64,000 nucleotides of DNA, taken from positions 62,001-126,000 of the forward strand of contig NZ_WBVS01000007.1 of assembly GCF_009193305.1 (NCBI RefSeq), written 5' to 3'. Source of the DNA: Bifidobacterium cebidarum. Lineage in GTDB: Bacteria > Actinomycetota > Actinomycetes > Actinomycetales > Bifidobacteriaceae. The notes under the pieces are model-generated. The model was not told the origin of the DNA, did no database searches, and worked only from the letters and a program-made list of their open reading frames with translations. Numbering within the stretch: the first letter of the stretch is position 1; each line of letters opens with the position of its first letter. The translations under genes and the position numbers were made by a program. Shown piece after piece: positions 36,137 to 44,492 of the stretch.

Positions 36137-36278
36137 ACAGTCCAGCGGACTGTTCATCGGCGAGGCCTGAGCGAGGCGAAAGCCGAACGAAGGTAATACT
36201 GAGCCTCGCCGTAGGCGAGTCCATAATTGCCGCCCAAGGCGAATAAGACAGTCCTCTCTGCCTGAGTTATTCACCGCA
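36137..36278. other. hairpin-rich region after the fused transporter gene
   Basis: ACAGTCCAGCGGACTGT (36138-36154) is a small hairpin just after the stop. GGCGAGGC near 36159 pairs with GCCTCGCC near 36203. GAGC/GAGG-rich wording recalls the family C core downstream. It may be a terminator or processing region; no gene is present. Confidence 0.5.
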
Positions 36279-36406
36279 GCGTTTGGTCGGCATGTGTGAT
36301 GCCCGACCGTAAGCAGCGAAGGTGTGCGCTACGCTCCGCGAGCGCACACCGGAGCGAGGCCGAGCGGCCTTGAGCGTGTCGGGCATCACACATGCCGACC
36401 AAACGC
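36279..36406 (+). repeat. family C structured element, copy 1 (128 bp)
   Basis: The outer arms 36279-36307 and 36378-36406 are a perfect 29-bp inverted repeat (GCGTTTGGTCGGCATG...). The core holds a 10-bp hairpin, GGTGTGCGCT/AGCGCACACC (36321-36330 with 36341-36350). Its loop GCTCCG matches CGGAGC immediately downstream (36350-36355), a potential H-type pseudoknot. A hairpin AGGCC-GAGC-GGCCT follows (36357-36370). The core is nearly identical in copy 2. Confidence 0.8.
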
Positions 36407-36533
36407 GTCAACACTTATCACATACAGAACTACATACGACACTCCGATTGTGCCTTACAAACTACGTAGAAGATTACAGATACTACGCGGCTGATTAGAC
36501 TCAGCCGCAGAATCCAAGAAAGGAAATCCACCA

Positions 36534-37742
36534 ATGGCAAACGAATACAAGCTGCTGACCCCTGGCCCGCTGACCACCACCCGCACGGTCAAGGAAGAGA
36601 TGCTCTTCGACCACTGCACTTGGGACGAGGATTATCAGCAGATCACCCAGAAGATTCGCCGCCAGCTGCTTGAGCTCGCCCACGTGAACGCCGACGACTA
36701 CACCGCCGTGCTGATGCAGGGCTCCGGCACCTTCGGCGTGGAAAGCGTGCTGACCTCCGTGATCGGCAAGGACGAGAAGGTGCTGCTGTGCACCAACGGC
36801 GCCTACGGCGACCGCCAGGCCAAGATCTGCGACCACGCCGGCATCGCCTACACCCAGTACGCCGAGCCGTACGACCGCATCCCGGATGCCGCCAAGGTCG
36901 AGGAATACCTCGCCGCCGACCCGTCCATCACCCACGTTTCGATGATCCACTCCGAGACCACCTCCGGCCTGCTCAACGACATTCAGGCCGTGGCCGCCGT
37001 GGCCAAGAAGCACGGCTGCACCTTCATGGTGGACGCCATGAGCTCCTTCGGCGGCGTGGACATCCCGGTTGCCGACTGGGGCATCGACTTCCTCGTCTCC
37101 TCCGCCAACAAGTGCATTCAGGGCGTGCCGGGCTTCAGCTTCATCATCTGCAACAAGGCCAAGCTGGAAGCCTCCAAGGGCAAGGCCCGCTCCCTCTCCC
37201 TCGACCTGTGGGATCAGTGGAACACCCTCGAGAAGGCCAACGGCAAGTGGCGTTACACCTCCCCCACCCATGTGGTGCTCGCCTTCTCCAAGGCGCTCGA
37301 TGAGATGTTCGCCGAAGGTGGCATTCCGGCCCGCTCAGCCCGTTACGCCCTGAACAACCACCTGCTCATCGCCCGCATGAAGGCGCTCGGCTTCCATGTG
37401 TTCCTCAAGGACCACCAGGGCCCGATCATCACCACCTTCCTCTACCCGGAAGGCACCCAGTTCGACTTCCATGACATGTACGAGTTCATCAAGGAACGCG
37501 GCTACGCCATCTACCCGGGCAAGCTCACCAACGAAGACACCTTCCGCCTGGGCAACATCGGCGAGATCTACACCGACGACATTGAAAAGGTGACCGAGCT
37601 GCTGGCCCTGTACATGGGCGAGCGCGGTCTGCTCGAAGCCGCGATCGGCACCGACTCTGTGCCGGAAGCCATCGCCGCCATGGATAAGGCCGGCGAACCG
37701 ATCAAGGCCGCCGCCCCCGCCAACGTCAAGCTCACCGCCTGA
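36534..37742 (+). CDS. phnW: 2-aminoethylphosphonate--pyruvate transaminase
   Basis: A PLP enzyme converting AEP and pyruvate to phosphonoacetaldehyde and alanine. The 402-aa protein begins KLLTPGPLTTTRTVKEEML, characteristic of PhnW. MIHSETTSGLLND and VDAMSSFGGVDIP form the cofactor pocket, and Lys193 in SSANKCIQGVPGFSF is the Schiff-base lysine. About 35 residues at the C-terminus (Ala-rich) exceed the common 365-aa length. AAAGGAAA precedes the ATG. It lies between two family C elements. Confidence 0.95.
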   Translation: MANEYKLLTPGPLTTTRTVKEEMLFDHCTWDEDYQQITQKIRRQLLELAHVNADDYTAVLMQGSGTFGVESVLTSVIGKDEKVLLCTNGAYGDRQAKICDHAGIAYTQYAEPYDRIPDAAKVEEYLAADPSITHVSMIHSETTSGLLNDIQAVAAVAKKHGCTFMVDAMSSFGGVDIPVADWGIDFLVSSANKCIQGVPGFSFIICNKAKLEASKGKARSLSLDLWDQWNTLEKANGKWRYTSPTHVVLAFSKALDEMFAEGGIPARSARYALNNHLLIARMKALGFHVFLKDHQGPIITTFLYPEGTQFDFHDMYEFIKERGYAIYPGKLTNEDTFRLGNIGEIYTDDIEKVTELLALYMGERGLLEAAIGTDSVPEAIAAMDKAGEPIKAAAPANVKLTA

Positions 37743-37751
37743 TCTCAATAA

Positions 37752-37806
37752 GCCAGACTGCCATCAGTACATATTTTGACAATACGGTTGGCAGGAAGTC
37801 TGGCAT
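37752..37806 (+). promoter_or_regulatory. alternative hairpin upstream of phnX
   Basis: GCCAGACT-GCC at 37752-37762 can pair with GGC(AGGA)AGTCTGGC at about 37790-37804, using the same bases as the left outer arm of the following family C element. The two folds are mutually exclusive. Regulation is not shown by sequence. Confidence 0.4.
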
Positions 37807-37920
37807 GTGTTGAGAGACTATAAGCAGCGCAGGTGTGTGCTAAGCTCCGCGAGCGCACACCGGAGCGAGGCCAAACGGCCTTGAGTGTGTCGAACAACAT
37901 ATGCCAGACTTCCTGCCAAC
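37787..37920 (+). repeat. family C structured element, copy 2 (134 bp)
   Basis: The outer arms 37787-37812 and 37895-37920 pair over 26 bp with a single G-T wobble, but their sequence (GTTGGCAGGAAGTCTGG...) differs from copy 1. The core repeats copy 1 with only a few changes. Hairpin GGTGTGTGCT/AGCGCACACC (37832-37841 with 37852-37861) has one wobble, and loop GCTCCG matches CGGAGC at 37861-37866. It ends 25 bp before the phnX start. Confidence 0.8.
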
Positions 37921-37945
37921 AGCACGCAATGAAAGTACAAACACT

Positions 37946-38728
37946 ATGACCAACCGTTTTGAAGCTGTTATTTTTGATTGGGCCGGCACTACTGTGGATT
38001 ATGGCTGCTTCGCACCGGTCCGCGCCTTCCAGGAGGCGTTTAAGGAGTTCGGCATCGAGCCTACGATGGCCGAGACCCGCAAGCCGATGGGCATGCTCAA
38101 GCATGACCACATCAATACGATGCTGCACATGAACCGCATCGCCCGCGCTTGGGAGGATAAGCATGGTGCCGCTCCTACCGACGCTGATGTGGATGCCGTT
38201 TACAGCCACTTTGAACCGAAGCTGCTTTCCATTCTCGATGGTTTCGCCGATCCGAAGCCGGGCGTAGTGGATGCAGTCGCCGCACTGCGCGAAGCGGGCA
38301 TCAAGATCGGTTCCACCACCGGCTACACGGATAAGATGATGGAGATCGTGGTGCCGAAGGCCGCCGAAAACGGCTATGCGCCGGACTTCTGGATCAGCCC
38401 GGACGGTACCAACGGATTCGGCCGCCCCTACCCATACATGGTGTTCAGAAACCTTGAGAAGCTGGGCGTCACCGATGTGCGTAAGGCCGCCAAGGTGGGA
38501 GACACGCTTTCCGATATTCGCGAAGGCAAGAACGCCGGCGTCTTTACGATTGGCGTCACGGAAGGCAGCTCTCAGATGGCGCTTTCCGAAGATGAGTTCA
38601 ACGCCCTGTCTGATGCCGATAAGGCCAAGGCTCGTGCTGCGGCTCGCGAAGCATTCGTGAATGCCGGCGCCGATGCCGTCATCGACACGATGGCCGAGCT
38701 GCCTACGCTGCTTGCTCAACTCGCCTGA
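37946..38728 (+). CDS. phnX: phosphonoacetaldehyde hydrolase (phosphonatase)
   Basis: Splits phosphonoacetaldehyde into acetaldehyde and phosphate. The 260-aa HAD-superfamily enzyme has nucleophile Asp11 (FDWAGTTVDYG), the cap-domain Schiff-base Lys52 (KPMGMLKHDH), GSTTGYTDKMM and VGDTLSDIREGKNAG. The start at 37946 (MTNRFEAVIFDW) is preferred; an upstream in-frame ATG would read out of the repeat arm. It completes the two-step AEP pathway with PhnW. The 3' end overlaps the convergent MocR-type gene by 13 bp. Confidence 0.95.
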   Translation: MTNRFEAVIFDWAGTTVDYGCFAPVRAFQEAFKEFGIEPTMAETRKPMGMLKHDHINTMLHMNRIARAWEDKHGAAPTDADVDAVYSHFEPKLLSILDGFADPKPGVVDAVAALREAGIKIGSTTGYTDKMMEIVVPKAAENGYAPDFWISPDGTNGFGRPYPYMVFRNLEKLGVTDVRKAAKVGDTLSDIREGKNAGVFTIGVTEGSSQMALSEDEFNALSDADKAKARAAAREAFVNAGADAVIDTMAELPTLLAQLA

Positions 38729-40314
38729 GCTATCGACTCGCAAATCATCCGGATGCCGCGTTCAATGTCGGCGGTATCCGGATGCACTATATTCAGACGA
38801 ATATGCGAATCATCCGTTTCATCGACATCAAACACACTGCCCGGCATGAACGTAACACCTTGGGCACGGCAGCGGTCGAGCACATCGAGCGAGCGCACGC
38901 CTTCAGGCAGCGTCGCCCAGATGTAATAGCCGCCTTCCGGCACATTCCAGTGCATGCCTTGTGGAGCATGACGCCGCAAGGCTCTATCCGTCAAATCCCT
39001 GCGTTTGCGGTACGTATCGGTCAATGTTCGTACATGCTCGGCAATACGCCCTTCCTTGAGCAATTCCAAGCAAATACGCTGCGATGATGTGCTCGTATGC
39101 TGATCGACCATGCGACGCAAAGCGGCCAGCCGCCCGATCACATGCGGGTCAGCCACAATCCAACCGGTTCTCAATCCCGAAGTCACGGTCTTGGAAAACG
39201 TGGAGAGATATATGACGTAGCCTCCATTCTCCATGCCTTTCAGCGGAATGGGCCGTTCATTATCATCCGCCTTGCGATTTGCCGGTCCATACCATAGCTC
39301 GCCATAGGCATCATCCTCAATGACGAGGCACTGATACTTGCGCGCCACGTCAATAAGCTCGCTACGGCGTTCGGCAGGCATCGTCGAGCCGGTTGGATTC
39401 TGGAAAGTCGGAATCGTATAGATAAATTTTGGATGGAATCGGGCGCAGTACCCTTCCAGCAAGTCGGTTCGCATGCCGTATTCATCCATGGGCACGCCCA
39501 CAATGCGAGCATCAGCGGACCGAAAGGCCTGCAATGCCGGGAAGAATGTGGATTGTTCCACGAGCACGCAGTCTCCTGGGTTGATGAACGCGCGAACACA
39601 TAGATCAATGCCCTGCTCCGAGCCAGACAGCACCATCACATCGCGCGCGTTGCAATGTGCACCACGGGCCCGCATATGTTCGGCCAATAATTCGCGCAGT
39701 TCCGGGAATCCTTCAATAGGCGACTCGGGTTGACCATCGAATTCATGCGAGGCGAAGGCTTCCAGACTCACCGCGCGCAACAGATCATCGGGAATATCAG
39801 CCGGGTTCGGCGAACCGGTGGCGAAATCGATAACCGCCTTGCCATTTTGCGCACGATTGGCGGCGGCGATGTCATGGTACGTAAAACGGTTGGAATAATC
39901 GCTGAACAGTACGGACCACGGCGGGCGAACGACCGTCGGCTCAGCAGTATTCGAGGGCGGCATGCGCCGTATAACCTGCACCGACGAGCGCGACCGCTCC
40001 TGCCCAAAATCCACATCCGCGGGCACAGGTTGCTGCGATGCCTGGCTCGCGATTGTCTGAGCGACCACGGGCGCAGGCTGCGGCAACACAAAGGTGCCTT
40101 TGCCGACTTTGGACGCAATCAGTCCTTCATCCTTGAGCTGCTGGTATGCCTGCAATACCGTAGTGCGATTGACTTCCAACCGTTTGGCGAGCTCGCGTTC
40201 GGGAGGAAGCCGGTACCCCTCGGCGAGCGCGCCGGAGACGATCTGCTCGCGCAACTCACCGGCCAGCTGCCGGTACAACGGCACGCTGCTGCGCCGCTTG
40301 AGTTGCAACTGCAT
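38716..40314 (-). CDS. MocR-family regulator (GntR-aminotransferase fusion), PdxR-like
   Basis: A 532-aa transcription factor. A GntR winged helix is at about 8-75 (PLYRQLAGELREQIVSG, LAKRLEVNRTTVLQAY). A fold-type I aminotransferase-like domain follows (about 135-530), with VLSGSEQGIDLC, YTIPTFQNPTG, and a Lys in YLSTFSKTVTSGLRTG. Such proteins bind PLP as effector. Position directly after pdxS-pdxT on the same strand suggests PdxR, the regulator of vitamin B6 synthesis. A 32-bp dyad separates it from pdxT. Confidence 0.87.
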   Translation of the reverse strand: MQLQLKRRSSVPLYRQLAGELREQIVSGALAEGYRLPPERELAKRLEVNRTTVLQAYQQLKDEGLIASKVGKGTFVLPQPAPVVAQTIASQASQQPVPADVDFGQERSRSSVQVIRRMPPSNTAEPTVVRPPWSVLFSDYSNRFTYHDIAAANRAQNGKAVIDFATGSPNPADIPDDLLRAVSLEAFASHEFDGQPESPIEGFPELRELLAEHMRARGAHCNARDVMVLSGSEQGIDLCVRAFINPGDCVLVEQSTFFPALQAFRSADARIVGVPMDEYGMRTDLLEGYCARFHPKFIYTIPTFQNPTGSTMPAERRSELIDVARKYQCLVIEDDAYGELWYGPANRKADDNERPIPLKGMENGGYVIYLSTFSKTVTSGLRTGWIVADPHVIGRLAALRRMVDQHTSTSSQRICLELLKEGRIAEHVRTLTDTYRKRRDLTDRALRRHAPQGMHWNVPEGGYYIWATLPEGVRSLDVLDRCRAQGVTFMPGSVFDVDETDDSHIRLNIVHPDTADIERGIRMICESIAQAS

Positions 40315-40337
40315 AATCGTCTCCCCTTCCCTGCCGT

Positions 40338-40369
40338 GCTGTAATTATCCCATCATGGGAGATTACAGC
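40338..40369 (-). promoter_or_regulatory. dyad between pdxT and the MocR gene
   Basis: GCTGTAAT...TCCCAT / ATGGGA...ATTACAGC is a nearly perfect interrupted palindrome that includes the pdxT stop codon (40363). It could be an attenuator, a terminator with weak tail, or a binding site for the downstream regulator. Confidence 0.5.
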
Positions 40370-41001
40370 GTCAGGAACAACTCGTGGATGCGCGCATCGT
40401 CCGTCAGTTCGGGGTGGAACGCGGTGGCCAGAATCTTGCCTTGGCGCAATGCCACGGCATGACCATCCACTTCGGTCTCCACGGTGGCCTCCGGGCCCAC
40501 CGACGCCACATATGGTCCACGAATGAACACCAGCGGGAAATCGGCAATATAGTCAGGAAAACCCGGCCGCCCGAAATTGGCGGTGACGGCGAAGCTGCCC
40601 AGCTGGCGGCCATACGCATTGCGGCGCACTACGGCATCCAATGCGCCGAAATACACATTCGGGTCGTTATCAAGTTTCTTGGCCAAAAGAATCATGCCGG
40701 CGCATGTACCGAATACCGGCTTGCCGGCTTTGACATGCGCGTCGATCTTCTCGAACAGGCCAGTCGAGTGCAGGAGCTTGCCTTGCGTGGTGGATTCGCC
40801 GCCAGGCAGAATCACACGATCAATCGAATCGTCGAAATCCTCGGCCGCACGCAGCAGCTTCCACGGAGCCCCCAGCTTATCCAGCACGGCGGCATGCTCG
40901 GCGAACGCGCCCTGCACGGCCAGAATGCCGGTTACGCCATGGACCGCGGATTCGGCGTCATCTGATTCCTCTTTGGAGATGTATTCGACAGCTACAACCA
41001 T
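40363..41001 (-). CDS. pdxT: pyridoxal 5'-phosphate synthase glutaminase subunit
   Basis: Supplies ammonia from glutamine to PdxS. The 212-aa class I-like amidotransferase has ILAVQGAFAEH, ILPGGESTT, the nucleophile in FGTCAGMILLAKKL, NAYGRQLGSF, IRGPYV and the His-Glu pair in AFHPELTDD. The ATG at 41001 is chosen: it follows GGAGAG and lies 1 bp after the pdxS stop. About 20 residues precede the usual start of the domain. Confidence 0.95.
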   Translation of the reverse strand: MVVAVEYISKEESDDAESAVHGVTGILAVQGAFAEHAAVLDKLGAPWKLLRAAEDFDDSIDRVILPGGESTTQGKLLHSTGLFEKIDAHVKAGKPVFGTCAGMILLAKKLDNDPNVYFGALDAVVRRNAYGRQLGSFAVTANFGRPGFPDYIADFPLVFIRGPYVASVGPEATVETEVDGHAVALRQGKILATAFHPELTDDARIHELFLTL

Positions 41002-41002
41002 G

Positions 41003-41878
41003 TCACTCTCCGCGGGCGGCCATGATGGTCTGAATCTCGTCTTCGTTGATGCCGACCATGGCCTCGCCGAGGTTCTCGGACAGCTTGGCGAGCAGATCAG
41101 CATCCTGCCAGTTGGCGGTGGCCTTGACGATGGCGGCGGCACGCTTGGCCGGATCGCCGGACTTGAAGATGCCGGAGCCAACGAACACGCCTTCGGCACC
41201 GAGTTCCATCATCAGCGCGGCATCAGCTGGGGTGGCCACACCGCCAGCGGCGAAGTTCACGACGGGCAGACGGCCGTTGTCATGTACGTACTTGGCCAGA
41301 TCGTAAGGCACAGCCAGCTGCTTGGCAGCCTCGTACACCTCATCGTCGCGCAGGGAGACGAGCTCGTGAATCTGCTTGTTCATCGTGCGCATATGGCGCA
41401 CGGCCTGAATCACATCACCGGTGCCGGGCTCGCCCTTGGTACGAATCATTGCCGCACCTTCGGCAATGCGGCGCAGCGCCTCGCCCAGGTTCTTCGCGCC
41501 GCACACGAACGGCACATCGAACTGGTTCTTGTCGATATGGTAGACATCATCAGCTGGAGACAGCACTTCGGATTCGTCGATGTAGTCGATGTCGATGGCC
41601 TGCAGAATACGGGCTTCGGCAATGTGACCGATACGCACCTTGGCCATGACCGGAATGGATACGGCTTCCTGGATGCCCTTGATCATGGCTGGGTCGCTCA
41701 TACGGGAGACACCGCCAGCCGCACGAATATCGGCGGGAATGCGCTCCAACGCCATCACCGCGCAAGCACCAGCATCCTGGGCGATCTTCGCCTGCTCAGG
41801 CGTGGTAACGTCCATGATCACGCCACCCTTGAGCATTTGGGCCAGATTACGATTCAGTTCCGCGCGATTACCTGCCAT
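41003..41878 (-). CDS. pdxS: pyridoxal 5'-phosphate synthase subunit PdxS
   Basis: Makes PLP from ribose 5-phosphate, glyceraldehyde 3-phosphate and ammonia in a 12-plus-12 complex with PdxT. The 291-aa TIM-barrel has [13 protein letters not shown], the catalytic Lys80 in [21 protein letters not shown] and [15 protein letters not shown] with the second lysine. It is the first gene of pdxS-pdxT-mocR. Confidence 0.97.
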   Translation of the reverse strand: MAGNRAELNRNLAQMLKGGVIMDVTTPEQAKIAQDAGACAVMALERIPADIRAAGGVSRMSDPAMIKGIQEAVSIPVMAKVRIGHIAEARILQAIDIDYIDESEVLSPADDVYHIDKNQFDVPFVCGAKNLGEALRRIAEGAAMIRTKGEPGTGDVIQAVRHMRTMNKQIHELVSLRDDEVYEAAKQLAVPYDLAKYVHDNGRLPVVNFAAGGVATPADAALMMELGAEGVFVGSGIFKSGDPAKRAAAIVKATANWQDADLLAKLSENLGEAMVGINEDEIQTIMAARGE

Positions 41879-41958
41879 TGATTATCCCCTTCGTTTGATA
41901 GCGAACGTTGTTGTCCCGCTCATTATCAAACGCACGGACTCGCATACCACCAAGACAG

Positions 41959-42007
41959 TCCAATTTGGATGGGGCCAATCGGCAAGCTCTTCACCCATCC
42001 AATTGGA
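41959..42007. promoter_or_regulatory. interrupted palindrome upstream of pdxS
   Basis: TCCAATTTGGATGGG (41959-41973) pairs with CCCATCCAATTGGA (41994-42007), one base bulged. It lies 80-130 bp upstream of pdxS. It could be the operator for the PdxR-like regulator or a leader hairpin. Confidence 0.45.
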
Positions 42008-42026
42008 TGAACCAGCACACGCAAAA

Positions 42027-42060
42027 GCGGGGATGCGCCAATCTCTCAGCACATCCCCGC
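42027..42060 (-). terminator. intrinsic terminator of the subtilase gene
   Basis: GCGGGGATG (42027-42035) pairs with CATCCCCGC (42052-42060); on the minus strand TTTTG follows. It lies 60 bp beyond the subtilase stop. Confidence 0.8.
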
Positions 42061-42119
42061 GTATTGCGATCACCAACCACTAGCAGAAGCAGTCGGGCAT
42101 CAGCATTCGCTCAGACATA

Positions 42120-44282
42120 TCACGCACGCCGGCGAACAAACAGCACCACGCCACCGGCAACCAGCAGCACGGCGATCACCGCGGCAATGGCGGCGATATC
42201 GCTACCAGTTAGCGGCATACCCGGCTTCTTAGTGGAGGGCTTCGCCGCATTGGCATGATCCTTATTCGCGTCTCCAGTGCCAGTACCCGGCTTGTTCTCG
42301 CTGTTGCCCTTATCAGCAGCCGCAGCCACGAAATGCACGGACTGGCTGATGTCATCATCCGCATCCGGCGCGGAATTCAGACCGTCAGCGGCGATGGAGA
42401 GCTCGCTGTCAGTATCCTTCGCCAACTTCGAATAGTCGAGCTTCAGCGTCACGGTAACCGGCTTGCCGGCATCCGCAGCGCCTCGCGCCTTGGCATCACC
42501 GCTGCTGAGCGTAACGGCGGAGACCGAACCACCCACCGTGGCACGAATCTCAACGGCACCGGTCAGGCGAGCGCCATCCGCGAGCGGAGCCCATGTATTG
42601 CCATCCGTGGAGTATTCCACGCTTTGCACCTTGGGCTGCGGCTGGTCCTTGGTTACGGCAGCATACGCGTTGGCCAGACCAGCGCCGCGGAATTCGGCGC
42701 CATCCGTAGGAGCAGCGATGAGATCGTAATCGTATCCGGCCTGCTTCTTGAGCAATGCAACGGTCTGCGCGGCGGTAAAGTCCGGGTGGATGCCGCGAAT
42801 CAACGCCACCACACCGGTGGCATGTGGCGTGGCCATTGAGGTGCCGCTGAAGGTGTCGTACTCGGCCTTGTTCCAATCCACTGGTGTGACCGGCGTAGTG
42901 GAGTAAATGCGGTCGCCAGGAGCGTTCACGGTAATGGTCTTCTCGCCATAGTTGGAACCGTATGGGTCATCCGGTCGGGTCAGCGGGAATATGCCGGCTC
43001 CTGGATTGGTCACGGAAGCCTTGCGGCTGGAGGAAACGATTACCGTTCCAGGCAGCATGGAGGGCAGCTGAACGCCGTTGCTCACATCACGGTTCGGGAT
43101 TGCCGTGCCATCATACGGGCTTTCGGAATCGGTGGTCGGATGGTCCAGATCGGAGTCTTCGTTGCCTGCGGCCACCACGGTCACCACGTTCTGCGAGGTG
43201 GCGTATGCCACGGCACGGCGGATAATCTCGTAACCGGCGGTCTGCGTCGGGTCGCTCGGCACCCAGTACAGCCACGGGTCAACGCTGTAGCTGTTGTTGG
43301 TGGCAGCAAAATGATGATCGGCGGCCCAGACCATGGCACAGGTCACGTATTCGGGGTACAGCAAACCATCGTCGTTGCCGGTCTTGACTGCAGCGATGGT
43401 GGCCTGCGGGTCGACGCCGTCCACACCGATGCCGTTGTGCGCGGCGGCCACCGTACCCGCGGTGTGCGTACCGTGCGCGTTCGAAGTTGGGCGCCATGCA
43501 CCGAATGAGTTGTCCGGAATACCGTTCACATTGCAGTTGGCGGAATCGGCTGCATCGAAGTTCGGAGCGATATCCGGGTGGGTGTCGTCCACGCCGGAGT
43601 CGAGGATGCCGACCACAGTTTTGGCGAGCTTCACGTTATGTTCGATGACCGGCAACGCCTGGCTGGCGCCGGTGGCGATAATACCCCATGCCTTGTCTTC
43701 GGTCACATCCGGATCGGATTCGCTTGAAGCCGTAGGACCGGCAGCATTCGTGCTGTCAGCATCAGTAGCATCAGCAGCAGCTTGTGCGGAATCCTTGGAG
43801 GTCTTATAGGATTGCGATTCTTCGCTTTCCAACTTTGCCTCCGCCGGCTTGCTGGCCTCACTGTCCGCGCTCGAATCGGCATCGCTACCATCGCCACTGA
43901 ACAGATCCTCTTGACCGGTGACCACAGCGGTACGTGTGGCACCAACGGAATCCAAGGTGACGCCGGCCTTCTGCGAGGCAACGGCAACCTGCTGCGCGAA
44001 ATCCTTGGCCTGTGCCTGCACAAATACGGCATGCAGCTGCGGATACTTCATCAATGGTTTGGCGCCCAGCTGTTCAGCCGCGTTAACAACCGCGTCAAGC
44101 TGGGTTGCCGAAGTGCTTTCCGGCAAGTTCAGCACATAATTGCGCACACCATCCTCTTGGGCAGCCGGTGATACGACGGTGGAGGCTGTGTCTGCTTGTG
44201 CGCTTGACACACCGGCTAGGCATAAGCCGGCTGCAAGTGCGATGCTTATGCCGCATGCAGCAGCATTGCGCAATGTTGTCAT
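42120..44282 (-). CDS. cell-wall-anchored subtilisin-like serine protease
   Basis: A 720-aa exported S8-family protease. The ATG at 44282 (after GAGAGGGAAG) begins a signal peptide (about 1-31, SIALAAGLCLAGVSSAQA). An inhibitor-like prodomain (45-120) is followed by an acidic Ser/Asp/Glu linker. The catalytic triad is Asp228 (VVGILDSGVDD), His270 (NAHGTHTAG) and Ser482 (FSGTSMATPH). A beta domain and an Asp/Lys spacer lead to the C-terminal MPLTG motif, a hydrophobic helix and RRRA, a sortase-type anchor with Met in place of the usual Leu. Substrates are unknown; surface processing or host-protein digestion is possible. Confidence 0.88.
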   Translation of the reverse strand: MTTLRNAAACGISIALAAGLCLAGVSSAQADTASTVVSPAAQEDGVRNYVLNLPESTSATQLDAVVNAAEQLGAKPLMKYPQLHAVFVQAQAKDFAQQVAVASQKAGVTLDSVGATRTAVVTGQEDLFSGDGSDADSSADSEASKPAEAKLESEESQSYKTSKDSAQAAADATDADSTNAAGPTASSESDPDVTEDKAWGIIATGASQALPVIEHNVKLAKTVVGILDSGVDDTHPDIAPNFDAADSANCNVNGIPDNSFGAWRPTSNAHGTHTAGTVAAAHNGIGVDGVDPQATIAAVKTGNDDGLLYPEYVTCAMVWAADHHFAATNNSYSVDPWLYWVPSDPTQTAGYEIIRRAVAYATSQNVVTVVAAGNEDSDLDHPTTDSESPYDGTAIPNRDVSNGVQLPSMLPGTVIVSSSRKASVTNPGAGIFPLTRPDDPYGSNYGEKTITVNAPGDRIYSTTPVTPVDWNKAEYDTFSGTSMATPHATGVVALIRGIHPDFTAAQTVALLKKQAGYDYDLIAAPTDGAEFRGAGLANAYAAVTKDQPQPKVQSVEYSTDGNTWAPLADGARLTGAVEIRATVGGSVSAVTLSSGDAKARGAADAGKPVTVTLKLDYSKLAKDTDSELSIAADGLNSAPDADDDISQSVHFVAAAADKGNSENKPGTGTGDANKDHANAAKPSTKKPGMPLTGSDIAAIAAVIAVLLVAGGVVLFVRRRA

Positions 44283-44492
44283 GTCTTCCCTCTCATGTGC
44301 GACTCTTAGCGATTCGTTGTGCACCATCGATGCACAAAACATTCGGGCACATGATAATTGCGGAAATGTTTCAGGTCTGAACATTTTCTCAAAAACAAAT
44401 GTGCCTCCTCTGTACGCGTAAAGCACAAAGGAGGCACATTGGCCGAGATTATGACGGCATAACTACGTCATGGCCGTCTATTGCTTGCCTGT

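Noticed and set aside
32387-36274. A 1,295-codon open frame antisense to the AEP transporter genes.
   Set aside because: It mirrors the codon bias of the real genes on the plus strand, which show clear ATPase, permease and binding-protein motifs. The antisense product is His/Gly/Val-rich without domains.
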